A stretch of 49,942 nt of DNA, from contig JAPYTO010000020.1 of the NCBI GenBank assembly GCA_029941865.1, forward strand, positions 1 to 49,942. The letters are read 5' to 3'. The position numbers were made by a program, and so were the translations under genes. The DNA is from Fuerstiella sp. (GTDB taxonomy: Bacteria; Planctomycetota; Planctomycetia; Planctomycetales; Planctomycetaceae). Shown here in pieces: positions 18,570 through 27,377 of the stretch. The notes below the pieces were generated by a model, which searched no databases, was not told where the DNA came from, and was given only the letters and a program-made list of their open reading frames with translations. Every line of letters begins with the position of its first letter. The first letter of the stretch is position 1.

Positions 18570-19870
18570 TGGCCCTATGGCCCCGCCCGTTTCCCGTCTC
18601 TCTAAAGCTGGACTCAGCATTGTCTGCCGTAACCCACGTAAACACGTCTCACTCTGACGGCTACCCTCGATTTCTGCGTCGGTGTTTTACCGAGGCGACT
18701 GACGGGCCATGGACCTACATCATCTGGATGGTCGCTTTGACGGCCGTTGCCCTGGTGGGTGCCAATGCGTGGGCCCTTCAGGTGCGTGACGGCATGGTGC
18801 ACACAAACATGTCCGACCACGTCAGTTGGGGGCTGTACATCGCCAACTTCACGTTTTGTGTCGGACTGGCGGCGGGCGGTGTGATGATGGTCATTCCGGC
18901 CTACCTGTACGATGACGATGACATGCACGGACTTGTGATCATCGGTGAGTCCGTCGCTATTGCCGCCATTGTCATGAGTACTCTGAGCGTCGTCGTGGAC
19001 CTGGGGCGTCCAGACCGCTTCTGGCACATGATTCCGGGGATCGGTAAATTCAACTGGCCGATGTCCATGCTGACCTGGGACATCCTGGTACTGAACGGTT
19101 ACCTGTTGATCAACCTGCACATCGTGGGCTATCTGCTGTACATGCGTTATCTCGGTCTGCGACCGAATCCAAAGTGGTACGTTCCGTTTGTCATGCTGTC
19201 GATCGTGTGGGCCATCAGCATTCATACCGTAACTGCGTTTCTCTATTGCGGTCTGGGCGGACGTCCATTCTGGAACACGGCCCTGCTGGCACCACGTTTT
19301 CTGGCTTCTGCATTCGTGAGCGGTCCGGCATTCATCATTCTGGCGCTACGGGTGATGCGTCTTTCCACAAAATTCCATTTTCCACCGCAACCAGCCCGTA
19401 CTTTGATTCAGATCATTCGGGTTGCCATGTGTGCCAACCTTCTAATGCTGTTCAGCGAACTGTTCACATTGTTCTACACCGGCGGAGGTCATGCAGCCGC
19501 AGCTCAACATCTGTTCTTTGGGTCGCACGGTAGCTACGGACTTGTTCCCTGGATCTGGACAGCCATGGTCCTGAACATTGTCGGCGCCATTCTGTTCTTT
19601 CTGCCGGCTGCACTGGAGCGAGGCTGGCTGCGAATTGTCGCCTGTGTCATGTGCATCGTCGGCATCTGGATTGAAAAAGGAATGGGACTGATCATCCCGG
19701 CATTTATTCCGTCGACACTGCATGAAGTTGTCGAATACTCGCCCAGCCTTGTCGAGTGGAAAATCACGGCCGGCATCTGGGCATTTGGCCTGCTGCTCCT
19801 GTCGGCAATGCTGAAGCTGATCGCCGCGGTCTTCACTTCACCATCGGAATCTGGCGGGATTCCCGAGTAG
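18569..19870 (+). CDS. NrfD/PsrC-family quinol-binding membrane protein
   Basis: The 433-residue protein has about nine or ten transmembrane helices and NrfD-family motifs such as WGLYIANFTFCVGLAAGGVM (residues ~85-105), DLGRPDRFWHM and SWDxxVLNGY-like WDILVLNGYL. The family oxidises or reduces menaquinol at the membrane and passes electrons to the ferredoxin subunit. It overlaps the NrfC-like stop by one base, so it is translationally coupled. It is the last gene of the operon; an intergenic region of 440 bp follows. Confidence 0.88.
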   Translation: MALWPRPFPVSLKLDSALSAVTHVNTSHSDGYPRFLRRCFTEATDGPWTYIIWMVALTAVALVGANAWALQVRDGMVHTNMSDHVSWGLYIANFTFCVGLAAGGVMMVIPAYLYDDDDMHGLVIIGESVAIAAIVMSTLSVVVDLGRPDRFWHMIPGIGKFNWPMSMLTWDILVLNGYLLINLHIVGYLLYMRYLGLRPNPKWYVPFVMLSIVWAISIHTVTAFLYCGLGGRPFWNTALLAPRFLASAFVSGPAFIILALRVMRLSTKFHFPPQPARTLIQIIRVAMCANLLMLFSELFTLFYTGGGHAAAAQHLFFGSHGSYGLVPWIWTAMVLNIVGAILFFLPAALERGWLRIVACVMCIVGIWIEKGMGLIIPAFIPSTLHEVVEYSPSLVEWKITAGIWAFGLLLLSAMLKLIAAVFTSPSESGGIPE

Positions 19871-20311
19871 CCCAGGCGCGCGTTTGCAACTGTGCCGCTC
19901 AGTTGCCCGTCCTGAAGAATGTGCAGCACGTGCTCGAAGTGTGCGAATGCGTGCGGTATTGCTCACATTAATTCTGAACCGGTTTCATGTCAGCCTTGTG
20001 AATCTGCTCTGTTCAGCCGGCTGCAGACGATTACAGCGTTTTACGCTGACTTATGGCCGCGGCGAACGTATTTCCGCCTAAGAGAGTGGCTTTGCCACGA
20101 GCCCCACGACCACATCTTTTCGACAACTGCTCTAGGCCACACAACCATGACCTGAAATGTACTGTCTTACCCGATAATTCGCTGCCGCAGCGCAGAGTCC
20201 CGAATTCCGGCACTCTATTCGCAATTGCCAGACGGAGAACGCAACATGTCGACGACACGTTTGAGCAAATAACTCTGCTCTTCGTCGCAGCCACATACAG
20301 ATTGCCTGCCA
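19871..20311. other. Intergenic region, 441 bp, with repeat-like and regulatory-like sequence
   Basis: It begins with GTAGCCCAGG followed by CGTTTGCAAC, resembling the repeat at 30539-30671. At 19920-19965 there is a GTGC-rich block (CGAAGTGTGCGAATGCGTGC) resembling the one upstream of hcp. An inverted repeat GTGGC-ttt-GCCAC lies at 20086-20098. A weak -24/-12 match is listed separately. No gene is recognised. Confidence 0.4.
20208..20223 (+). promoter_or_regulatory. Weak candidate sigma-54 promoter
   Basis: CGGCACTCTATTCGCA matches 8 of 11 fixed positions of the -24/-12 consensus with exact spacing. The predicted start near 20234 would leave a leader of about 80 bp before 20312. A match of this quality is expected by chance in a region this large. 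Confidence 0.3.
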
Positions 20312-21604
20312 ATGAATTTCCGCGTGCAACCGTCCGTAATCATCTTCGCCGTCGTGCTGCCCCACCTCTGCGGGACGGCCGTGGGACAACTCGATTTCGA
20401 CACCGAGCCCATCAACTACAGCACGACGCCTGCACAGGACCCGATCGCGAAGCTGCAGCAGCAGATCGATGACGGGACTGCAGAGCTGGACTACGACAAA
20501 GAGACCGGCTATCTGAAGTCGGTGCTGCAGCACCTGAATGTGAATCCCTCGTCACAGGTGCTGATCAGTTCCAAGACCAGCTTTCAGCTACGAAAAATAT
20601 CTCCCCAGCGACCGCGCGCAGTGTACTTCGGTGACGAATCGTACGTTGGCTGGGTGCAGGGAGGTGATGTCGTCGAGCTAATGGCGACGGATCCCGTTCA
20701 GGGACAAATATTCTACGCGCTTTCTCAGGAACGCAGCGAGCAGCCACACTTCATTCGTGACCGGGGACAGTGCACCGTCTGTCACGCGTCGTCCCGCACC
20801 CAGGGTGTCCCGGGCGGATTGGTCAGGTCTGTCTATCTGGACAGGAATGGTCAGCCACATTTCGGTGCCGGCACCTTTACCGTGGATCACAGCAGTCCGT
20901 TCAAGGACCGCTGGGGAGGCTGGTACGTGACCGGAACGCACGGTTCGTTGCGGCACATGGGCAACGTAATGTCACAGGATCGAGCGAATCCGGAGGATAT
21001 CGATCGTGAGGCCGGGGCGAACGTCACCGACCTGAGCGAATTCGTTGCAACCGGTCCATACCTGACGCCGCACAGTGACATTGTGGCGCTCATGGTACTG
21101 GAACATCAGACTCAGATGCAGAACTACATAACGCGAGCCAGCTATGAAGCTCGATCGGCTGCGCACTACGATGGCGTGATGAGTTCGGCGCTCGCCCGGC
21201 CGGCCGGTTACATCAGCGCGACAACGACCCGCCGCATTGCGTCGGCAGGAGACAAACTGCTGCGTTACATGTTGTTCGCAGACGAATTTCAGCTGACATC
21301 ACCTGTTCAGGGAACATCCGGATTCGCAACTGACTTTCAGTCTCCGGGGGTTCGAGACAGTCAGGGGCGATCGTTGCGGGATTTCGACCTGCAGACGCGA
21401 TTGTTTAAATACCCCTGCAGCTACCTGATTTACTCACCGGCATTTGATCGGCTGCCGAAACCCGTGAAGCAATACGTATCGGAGCGGCTGCAGGAAGTAT
21501 TGCTCGGAAATGACGACAGCGATGACTTCGTTCATCTGACCATCGACGATCGCAAGTCAATTCTGGAAATCCTGACGGAAACGAAACCGGAACTCTGGGA
21601 GTGA
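20312..21604 (+). CDS. Secreted monoheme-cytochrome-like protein of unknown function
   Basis: The 430-residue protein has a signal peptide (about 1-25, ending near GTAVGQ). It has one CxxCH in RDRGQCTVCHASSRTQGVPG and two long flanking regions without a domain I can name. The conserved-looking stretch LVRSVYLDRNGQPHF and the region STTTRRIASAGDKLLRYMLF suggest a folded enzyme-like body. It may be a peroxidase-like or sensor cytochrome, but that is not supported by any motif beyond the single heme site. It stands between the Nap electron-donor operon and a second heme protein gene, so a periplasmic redox role is plausible. Confidence 0.65.
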   Translation: MNFRVQPSVIIFAVVLPHLCGTAVGQLDFDTEPINYSTTPAQDPIAKLQQQIDDGTAELDYDKETGYLKSVLQHLNVNPSSQVLISSKTSFQLRKISPQRPRAVYFGDESYVGWVQGGDVVELMATDPVQGQIFYALSQERSEQPHFIRDRGQCTVCHASSRTQGVPGGLVRSVYLDRNGQPHFGAGTFTVDHSSPFKDRWGGWYVTGTHGSLRHMGNVMSQDRANPEDIDREAGANVTDLSEFVATGPYLTPHSDIVALMVLEHQTQMQNYITRASYEARSAAHYDGVMSSALARPAGYISATTTRRIASAGDKLLRYMLFADEFQLTSPVQGTSGFATDFQSPGVRDSQGRSLRDFDLQTRLFKYPCSYLIYSPAFDRLPKPVKQYVSERLQEVLLGNDDSDDFVHLTIDDRKSILEILTETKPELWE

Positions 21605-21941
21605 AGTCTCGACAGCCGGACAACCGGATCGCTCACCGCCTGGAAACGCATCATCAGCGACGGCCTCGGTTTGACACACTGGCGCAGCTTTCGACAGAAA
21701 TGTGGCGCACACCCGATCAGTGTGACGGATCCGCCACTGTCGTGCGATATAGCACGGACAATGGTCCTGGCTGCTCGGTGTCTGAGACCTACCAGAATCG
21801 AGACTGTGCCGTCAGAGGCTGCATTTCGGACACCGTGGTCTTTTTTTCGGTGGCCCCGGCCTGATCTTTGCTGAAAATTGACTGTCGTGCCGCGTCTGCG
21901 GTTCGTGAAAACAGCTCGTGCGTACCTATTAAGTTGGTGAA
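21605..21941. other. Intergenic region, 337 bp
   Basis: No gene is recognised. A GGCGCACACC...GTGTGACGG element at about 21704-21727 resembles the GCGCAC/GTGTG blocks near the nap promoters. A run of seven T at 21841-21847 follows a GC-rich stretch and may end transcription of the upstream gene. Confidence 0.35.
21857..21872 (+). promoter_or_regulatory. Weak candidate sigma-54 promoter
   Basis: CGGCCTGATCTTTGCT has exact GG/GC spacing and a perfect TTGCT -12 element, matching 8 of 11 fixed positions. The predicted start near 21883 is about 60 bp before 21942. Confidence 0.3.
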
Positions 21942-22520
21942 ATGGTTCGATTTCTATTGATCCCGACAGTTCTGATCGTCGCCCTGGCTGCTGCCGGAAC
22001 CACGTCCGGGAATTCGTCTGATGAAGGTCAGGAGCTCGCCGGCGAATCGGCTGAAGTGTCTCGTGAGTCGCATGAGGCAAAAAGAAGCCTGGCGCCCGTG
22101 AGTGTTGCTGAAGCACGACGACAGGCATCGTTGCTGAACGAAACATACATGGCAACACTGCATGTCATTCATCAGCAGTACTTTGACAGAAACCTGCGTG
22201 ACATTGTTCCGCCTCGAGCCATGGAAGACGTGTTCAAGCAGATTGACGAGCGAACTAAAGGCCAAACTCGATGGATCTCTGTGAATGCTCCCGCCATGAA
22301 TGTTGATCACGAGCCAAAACCTGGCTTCGAAAAAGATGCCGCCAGGGCTCTTAACGGTGGCAGCAAAGAGTTCGAACGCGTAGAGAACGGACTCTATCAC
22401 CGCGCTGCCCCAGTTAAGCTGTTCGCCTCATGTAACAGGTGTCACCTTTCTGCACTCAGCTCCCGCCGCACAGGTCGTATCGCAGCATTGGTGATCACAC
22501 TTCCCGTCCGAAACAAGTAA
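21942..22520 (+). CDS. DUF3365-type periplasmic c-heme protein
   Basis: The 192-residue protein has a signal peptide (residues 1-22). Its body resembles the DUF3365 (Tll0287-like) heme-sensor fold: QYFDRNLRDIVPPRAMEDVF, QTRWISVNAPAMN, EKDAARALNGGS and YHRAAPVKLFASCNRCH. The single CxxCH lies near the C-terminus as usual. Such domains occur alone or as sensor modules of signalling proteins. Here it is free-standing, so it may be a small redox carrier or ligand binder in the periplasm. No clear ribosome-binding site precedes ATG 21942. Confidence 0.7.
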   Translation: MVRFLLIPTVLIVALAAAGTTSGNSSDEGQELAGESAEVSRESHEAKRSLAPVSVAEARRQASLLNETYMATLHVIHQQYFDRNLRDIVPPRAMEDVFKQIDERTKGQTRWISVNAPAMNVDHEPKPGFEKDAARALNGGSKEFERVENGLYHRAAPVKLFASCNRCHLSALSSRRTGRIAALVITLPVRNK

Positions 22521-22607
22521 GTCCCCGCCGTTTGTTCTTCCCGCTGTTACCTCCCCACCTCCGTCGCTGCCTGCAGCGATCTCCCGCCTCAATCCGGAGT
22601 CCCACCA

Positions 22608-23906
22608 ATGAATTCTTCACTCACTCGCCGTCAGATTCTGTCTCGTGGACTTGCCACCAGTGCCGGAGTGTCATTTTCCGCACTGTTGACGCAGCGTGCC
22701 GTTCAGGGCGACATCAAAGACTATGAAAGCACGGAAGGAACCGCGAAGGGCGTGATTTTCATCTTCATGCCGGGAGGGATGTGCCACCAGGAGACCTTTG
22801 ACCCCAAACCGTTCGCGCCGCTGGAGTACCGTGGCCCCATGGGCTCTGTGCAAACCAGTCTGCCCGGTATCCGCATTAACGAAACATGGAAGCAGACGGC
22901 ACAGATTTTGGACAGGATCACAGTCTGCCGATCGATGACGCATGGCGAAGCCGCCCATGAACGGGGCACGCACAATATGTTCTGCGGCTATCGGCCCAGT
23001 CCCATTCTGAATTTCCCCAGCATGGGCAGTGTAATCGCTCATGAATACGGACCACGGAACAACCTGCCGCAATACGTCTGCATACCGAATCAGCCCAATA
23101 CGTTTGCCGGAACGGGCTACCTGAGCAAAGCATACGCTCCGTTCAATCTTGGTTCAGATCCGGCCAGCAACAGCTTTAAGGTGCGCGATCTGACGCTGCC
23201 TTCAGGTGTGAACGACGCTCGATTCAACCGCCGCCGAAAAGTCCTGGACATGGTGAATGAACGATTCGTTTCAAATGAAAGCAGTGACTCCCTGGATGCA
23301 GTAGACACATTTTATGAGCGAGCCTATGGCATGATCGCGTCGCCGGCCGCCAGGGACGCTTTTGATTTAAACAAAGAAGAAGCAAAACTTCGTGACGAGT
23401 ATGGTCGCAACACCGCAGGCGCCCGTCTGCTGCTGGCCAGACGTCTGGTGGAAGCCGGAAGCCGGTTTGTGACGGTGACGTACGGCAGCTGGGACATGCA
23501 CAACAACATCTCCAACGGCATCAAAGCACAGGTGCCGGCATTTGATCAGGCGTTCGCACGGCTGATCCGGGATCTGGACGATCGAGGGCTGCTTGATTCC
23601 ACCATGGTCTGTATCGCCAGTGAGTTCGGTCGCTCACCGAAGATCAACGCCAGTGCCGGTCGAGATCACTGGCCAAAAGTATCCAGCGTCGTGCTCGCCG
23701 GTGGCGGAATTAAACGCGGTCTTGTCTACGGCTCGTCCGATTCCACGGCCAGCGAACCCAACGAGAATCCGCTGGGCGTCGAAGACTGGGCCACGACAAT
23801 CTATGATCGAATCGGCATCGTGGCCGACAAGGAGTTAATGGCTCCCGGTGATCGACCAGTGGAAATCGTCAATGGCGGCAAGGTCCGAAAAGACCTGCTC
23901 GCATAA
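22608..23906 (+). CDS. DUF1501 family Tat-exported protein
   Basis: The 432-residue protein begins with a Tat signal (TRRQILSRGLATSAG). It has the DUF1501 features IFMPGGMCHQETFDPKP, TVCRSMTHGEAAHERG, an internal SWDMHNN site and CIASEFGRSPKINASAGRDHW. The fold belongs to the alkaline-phosphatase/sulfatase superfamily, and the D/H-rich motifs fit metal ligands. Its substrate is unknown. Most DUF1501 genes in planctomycetes neighbour a PSD1 gene; this one instead follows a cytochrome-like gene by 87 bp. Confidence 0.88.
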   Translation: MNSSLTRRQILSRGLATSAGVSFSALLTQRAVQGDIKDYESTEGTAKGVIFIFMPGGMCHQETFDPKPFAPLEYRGPMGSVQTSLPGIRINETWKQTAQILDRITVCRSMTHGEAAHERGTHNMFCGYRPSPILNFPSMGSVIAHEYGPRNNLPQYVCIPNQPNTFAGTGYLSKAYAPFNLGSDPASNSFKVRDLTLPSGVNDARFNRRRKVLDMVNERFVSNESSDSLDAVDTFYERAYGMIASPAARDAFDLNKEEAKLRDEYGRNTAGARLLLARRLVEAGSRFVTVTYGSWDMHNNISNGIKAQVPAFDQAFARLIRDLDDRGLLDSTMVCIASEFGRSPKINASAGRDHWPKVSSVVLAGGGIKRGLVYGSSDSTASEPNENPLGVEDWATTIYDRIGIVADKELMAPGDRPVEIVNGGKVRKDLLA

Positions 23907-24006
23907 AACGGACTGCTGCAGCGTCCAGGTGCTGACGTCACGGCAGTGTGGCGACGGCAGCAGCCTGATCAGCAAGCATCAGAATCTGATGTCATTGGCT
24001 CGTCTG

Positions 24007-24546
24007 TCATCGCTGATTCCACGGCATCTTTGCCAGGATCATGGCCATGCCGCAGGTGTCACTGATTCCGGCAATCACCAGTCCTGCGCCGACGAAGGCC
24101 GCAATGGCCGCCCACACTGGATGTAACACCCATCCAGACACAACGCCCATGACGACGAGTGAGCCGGCAGCGATGCGCACCTGACGCTCCAGTGAAATGC
24201 TCCTTTTCCCACGAACCACCGGCAGGCCGAGATCGTCCCACGCAACGGTGCCACCGGCGACATTGGCCACGTTGGTATGACCGGCAGCGATGAACGCTTC
24301 ACATGCTTTCCTACCGCGGCTGTCAGAGCGACAGATAAGATACAACGGTTCGATATCGGAATCCCGGCCGAGAATCATCTGTTCAGGATCCAGTTCATTA
24401 AGCGGGATGTTCGTTGCCCCAACAGCGTGAATTTCACGAAACTCGGCCGGAGTGCGAACATCGATCAGGTCGACCTGATATCCCGCGTCGGACAGCTTCT
24501 GAACTTCAACAGGATCAATCGTTCTTACTTGAGTGCTGGTTTTCAT
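24007..24546 (-). CDS. Rhodanese with DUF2892 membrane tail (YgaP-like)
   Basis: The 179-residue protein has a rhodanese domain (residues ~1-110; LIDVRTPAEFREIHAVGA and active-site loop CRSDSRGRKA with the catalytic Cys). A C-terminal pair of transmembrane helices of DUF2892 type follows (GSLVVMGVVSGWVLHPVWAA and FVGAGLVIAGISDTCGMAM). The arrangement matches E. coli YgaP, a membrane sulfurtransferase. ATG 24546 is chosen because AAAGGGA lies nine bases upstream; an upstream in-frame extension to 24747 has no domain. It is divergent from the cytochrome gene at 24714. Confidence 0.85.
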   Translation of the reverse strand: MKTSTQVRTIDPVEVQKLSDAGYQVDLIDVRTPAEFREIHAVGATNIPLNELDPEQMILGRDSDIEPLYLICRSDSRGRKACEAFIAAGHTNVANVAGGTVAWDDLGLPVVRGKRSISLERQVRIAAGSLVVMGVVSGWVLHPVWAAIAAFVGAGLVIAGISDTCGMAMILAKMPWNQR

Positions 24547-24713
24547 GGTTCTGTCCCTTTCTAGAAGGCTCTGTGAAGACAACGTCCAAAATCCCGCCAG
24601 CGCCGTACCGGACACATCGCCCGAGATCCTGAACGCCGCATCGGGAAGCCGGCCTTGCAGCGCAGCCTGAAGAATATGACCAGGAATCCCTGTGGGGCAG
24701 AAAGGTTGCCCCT

Positions 24714-25184
24714 GTGTGTGGTGACGCAACGTTTGTGCCGAACTCAACAGGTGCCGCCGCTCAGCAGCAATCCGATCCTGCCGCAGTTGCCCTGCACAGG
24801 AATGTTCGAAAGGTCAGCGGAAACGCACAGGATCCAATACTGAAGGGATTCATGCGTATGAAACTGGAGGCTTCCAACCGAATTCTGGAAGGACTGGTCG
24901 TCGATGACCTGACGCTCGTCGTTAAGGGCTCTGAGGCCTTACTGAAGATGAGTGCCGCCGAAAAGTGGCGTGCGTCAAACGACATGATGTACCTGCAACG
25001 CAGTCGTGACTTCCGCCAAAGCGTGGAAACGCTTCGAAACAAGGCAACGAAACAGTCTATTGACGGAGCGGCCCTGGCATGGGTCGATGTCACGATGAGC
25101 TGCATACAGTGTCACGAATGGGTACGGAACGTATTGGTGGCCGATCTGCCCTCCGGCGTCATCGTTCCGGAGCCAGAAGAATGA
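24714..25184 (+). CDS. Cytochrome c'-like protein, start probably lost
   Basis: The ~156-residue frame is mostly helical, with FMRMKLEASNRILEGLVVDD, MSAAEKWRASNDMMYLQRS and a C-terminal MSCIQCHEWVRN heme site. This is the layout of cytochrome c'/c-556-like four-helix proteins. Such a protein must be exported to receive heme, but no signal peptide is found: the frame is open only back to 24633 and has no ATG there. The 5' end may be truncated or rearranged. GTG 24714 is merely the first start codon. Confidence 0.55.
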   Translation: MCGDATFVPNSTGAAAQQQSDPAAVALHRNVRKVSGNAQDPILKGFMRMKLEASNRILEGLVVDDLTLVVKGSEALLKMSAAEKWRASNDMMYLQRSRDFRQSVETLRNKATKQSIDGAALAWVDVTMSCIQCHEWVRNVLVADLPSGVIVPEPEE

Positions 25185-25263
25185 GACCGAGGTCACAGCA
25201 GAAACGAGCGATTCTCCGTAATCCGTCATGAATCGAAGCCGCCTTAGATGAAAGGAAGAAGCC

Positions 25264-25722
25264 ATGATCAACATCAAACGAATCCTGGTGCCCACGGACT
25301 TCAGTGAACCAGGTAAAACCGCACTCATCTACGCAGTCGCCTTCGCCGATCAGTTCGGTGCCGCTGTGGATCTGATGCATGTGATCGAACCGGTTCCCGC
25401 CGGCGCTCTGATGAGTTACCAGCCACTGGAGGAACTGAAACAGAGCCTGCGCGACGACGCAAAGACGCAGATGGAAAAACTTCATGCGGAGTGGGAGGAT
25501 TACGCATTCCCTGTGAATCGAATCGTTGCTGAAGGCCATCCGTTTGTTGAAATCATTCGGCGCGCGAAGGACAGTGACGCAGACTTGATCGTCATGGGAA
25601 CACATGGCCGCGGTGCCATCGCCCACATGCTGCTGGGCAGTGTCGCTGAAAAGGTGGTTCGGAAAGCCTCGTGCCCTGTGCTCACTGTGCGACATCCGGA
25701 ACACGAGTTCGTCCACCCGTGA
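25264..25722 (+). CDS. Universal stress protein
   Basis: The 152-residue protein has the UspA fold: KRILVPTDFSEPG at the start and the ATP-binding signature G-2x-G-9x-GS in GTHGRGAIAHMLLGS, followed by VVRKASCPVLTV. ATP-binding Usps act in stress survival, often under low oxygen or growth arrest. AGGAAGAAGCC precedes ATG 25264. A second Usp with the same motifs is encoded at 27377-27847 on the other strand. Confidence 0.92.
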   Translation: MINIKRILVPTDFSEPGKTALIYAVAFADQFGAAVDLMHVIEPVPAGALMSYQPLEELKQSLRDDAKTQMEKLHAEWEDYAFPVNRIVAEGHPFVEIIRRAKDSDADLIVMGTHGRGAIAHMLLGSVAEKVVRKASCPVLTVRHPEHEFVHP

Positions 25723-25895
25723 AACCTTCCCTGTATTTGCTGACCGGTAATGCCGCCGAGCTGAATGAACACTCGACGACAACCAACATCGCCAGGGACG
25801 AGTTACCGTGACTGCCCAGGAGCCGCAACCACACGGGGTGTCGGTACAGTTCGGCTGAATCAGCGGTGCGACAGCCACTGCACCACGACAAAGTC

Positions 25896-26126
25896 TTATG
25901 CTGCGTCTTTGGACGCATGGGCGGCGGCATGTGCATATCCCGCGGATCCCGCCGCAATAGCCAAAAACAGGTAATGAACGTGCTCACGCTGAGAAACGGT
26001 CCCCAGTACAGTAAGCAGAACTGCGGCAGCAAGATTCAGGACTGCCCCACCTCGATTGCCCAGATACCACAAGCCGGCCCCGGGAATAACGAAGCTGAGA
26101 ACAGCAGCAATCGTGGAACGTGACAT
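25896..26126 (-). CDS. Small membrane protein
   Basis: The 76-residue protein has two or three hydrophobic helices (TIAAVLSFVIPGAGLWYLGN, LNLAAAVLLTVLGTV, LFLAIAAGSAGYAHAAAH). The opening AxLSFxxPGxGxxYxG resembles small TM2-like membrane proteins. AGGAAG lies ten bases before ATG 26126. The function is unknown. It lies downstream of the gene starting at 27023 on the same strand. Confidence 0.6.
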   Translation of the reverse strand: MSRSTIAAVLSFVIPGAGLWYLGNRGGAVLNLAAAVLLTVLGTVSQREHVHYLFLAIAAGSAGYAHAAAHASKDAA

Positions 26127-26186
26127 GGTTTTCGCTTCCTATATTTTCCAGGAACAGCCGTCGCCGGAACCGTTCAGTTCAGGCCG

Positions 26187-27023
26187 TCATAAGTTACGAT
26201 CAGTGGATGATGTGTCCACGGCCGCCTGCACACCGACTCCCGAACGACCGCTTAGCAACGTCTGAAATTCGGTATACCTGCGGAATTCGTCACGTGTCCG
26301 GAATTCGTAGTGTCGGACCGGGCTGCGGTCGAGGAAAACGCGTGTTGAGGGAGTTACCCGGGCCGTCGCCGAACGCGCCATCAGATCCTTGATCAGCTGC
26401 CGAAAGTTCGATTTCGATGAGCCAGTCATCCGACTTCCGAGACACTCGTAGTTCATCTCATCGCTGGCAAACGTGAACACGGGCTGGTCTGCGTTCAGCA
26501 CAAGAAATGCTTCCGCCCGACTCCTGGCAGGAAGTGTCACACCGTCATTCCAGGAACGATGAGAACTTCCCTGTGACAGCGTGGACGCCGGTCTGTGTCG
26601 AGCCGGTGCGGTGGACGGAACAACACCGACGCTGAGCACAGCGACCGCCTGCCACGGCCATGAATGCTGTGTGCCATCGATGTCGACCACTTCCAGAAGT
26701 TCATCGGTGATACGCAGATGATGAGTTTGCTCCGCGTGGCACAAATCCGGAATTTCACCGGAAGGAATAGCGGCCGAATTCAGACCAAGACGTCGGATAC
26801 TGTTGGCCACGACTGCGGCAGCATTTCGTGACATTGGTCGGGGAATAATGCCAGGCAAAGAGTGGAGTAGTTTTCGGGCGGAGGTTCGGTCCATACCCGG
26901 CATCGACGTCAGAATCCGTTCCAGTGTCTCAGGATCCTCATGGACATCAAACACGACGACGCGATGGGTGACCGGACCGGACTCATCATCTGCGTCGTTT
27001 GATTTCATTATGCTGGTGGACAT
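26187..27023 (-). CDS. Uncharacterised cytoplasmic protein
   Basis: The 278-residue protein has an N-terminal ~80-residue domain with RVVVFDVHEDPETLERILTS and MDRTSARKLLHSLPG, a pattern reminiscent of helical domains in other planctomycete proteins. A middle region (HHLRITDELLEVVDIDG) and a C-terminal domain (FRQLIKDLMARSATARVTPS, EFRRYTEFQTLL) follow. I recognise no named family. There is no signal peptide or membrane span. ATG 27023 has CGGAGG about nine bases upstream. The small membrane protein at 25896 may be in the same operon. Confidence 0.6.
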   Translation of the reverse strand: MSTSIMKSNDADDESGPVTHRVVVFDVHEDPETLERILTSMPGMDRTSARKLLHSLPGIIPRPMSRNAAAVVANSIRRLGLNSAAIPSGEIPDLCHAEQTHHLRITDELLEVVDIDGTQHSWPWQAVAVLSVGVVPSTAPARHRPASTLSQGSSHRSWNDGVTLPARSRAEAFLVLNADQPVFTFASDEMNYECLGSRMTGSSKSNFRQLIKDLMARSATARVTPSTRVFLDRSPVRHYEFRTRDEFRRYTEFQTLLSGRSGVGVQAAVDTSSTDRNL

Positions 27024-27074
27024 CACAGGGCCTCCGGTTGTTGCTTGTCGCGTGCATCGGAAGAATCATCCCGC

Positions 27075-27299
27075 TCATTCGCAATGCTGGTTCAGTACAC
27101 GTTCAATTTCCAGAATCGCTTCTTTGTTAACATCGTCCGTCCCGCGAATTGTAAGGGCGTTATTGGTGTCGCCATCCGCAAACGCCGCGAACAGAAACAT
27201 GACGCCCATTTCGTCCTGTTCGATCGTGACACGATTGATCAAACGCAGGTTGATCCCGAGGCTCTCGTCATCACTGGTTTCAATTCCCAGGAACGACAT
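27075..27299 (-). CDS. Small unknown protein downstream of a universal stress protein
   Basis: The 74-residue frame reads SFLGIETSDDESLGINLRL, then VTIEQDEMGVMFLFAAFADG and a C-terminal helix (KEAILEIERVLNQ). The alternating pattern suggests a small alpha/beta protein. The opposite strand is also open here, but that frame looks less protein-like. No clear ribosome-binding site. It is probably co-transcribed with the Usp gene and the 17-codon frame just upstream. Confidence 0.45.
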   Translation of the reverse strand: MSFLGIETSDDESLGINLRLINRVTIEQDEMGVMFLFAAFADGDTNNALTIRGTDDVNKEAILEIERVLNQHCE

Positions 27300-27323
27300 G
27301 ATGGCTTCTGCGCTACGGACAAT

Positions 27324-27377
27324 TCAGAAATCATCGTCTTCGATCGTTTCTCCCGAATTCAAATGAACGTTCGGCAT
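27324..27377 (-). CDS. 17-codon micro-ORF overlapping the usp stop
   Basis: ATG shares the A of the usp TGA stop (TGATG), an arrangement that allows re-initiation. The peptide would be MPNVHLNSGETIEDDDF, acidic at its end. It may be a leader, a remnant of a longer protein or chance; no homology is known to me. Confidence 0.25.
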   Translation of the reverse strand: MPNVHLNSGETIEDDDF

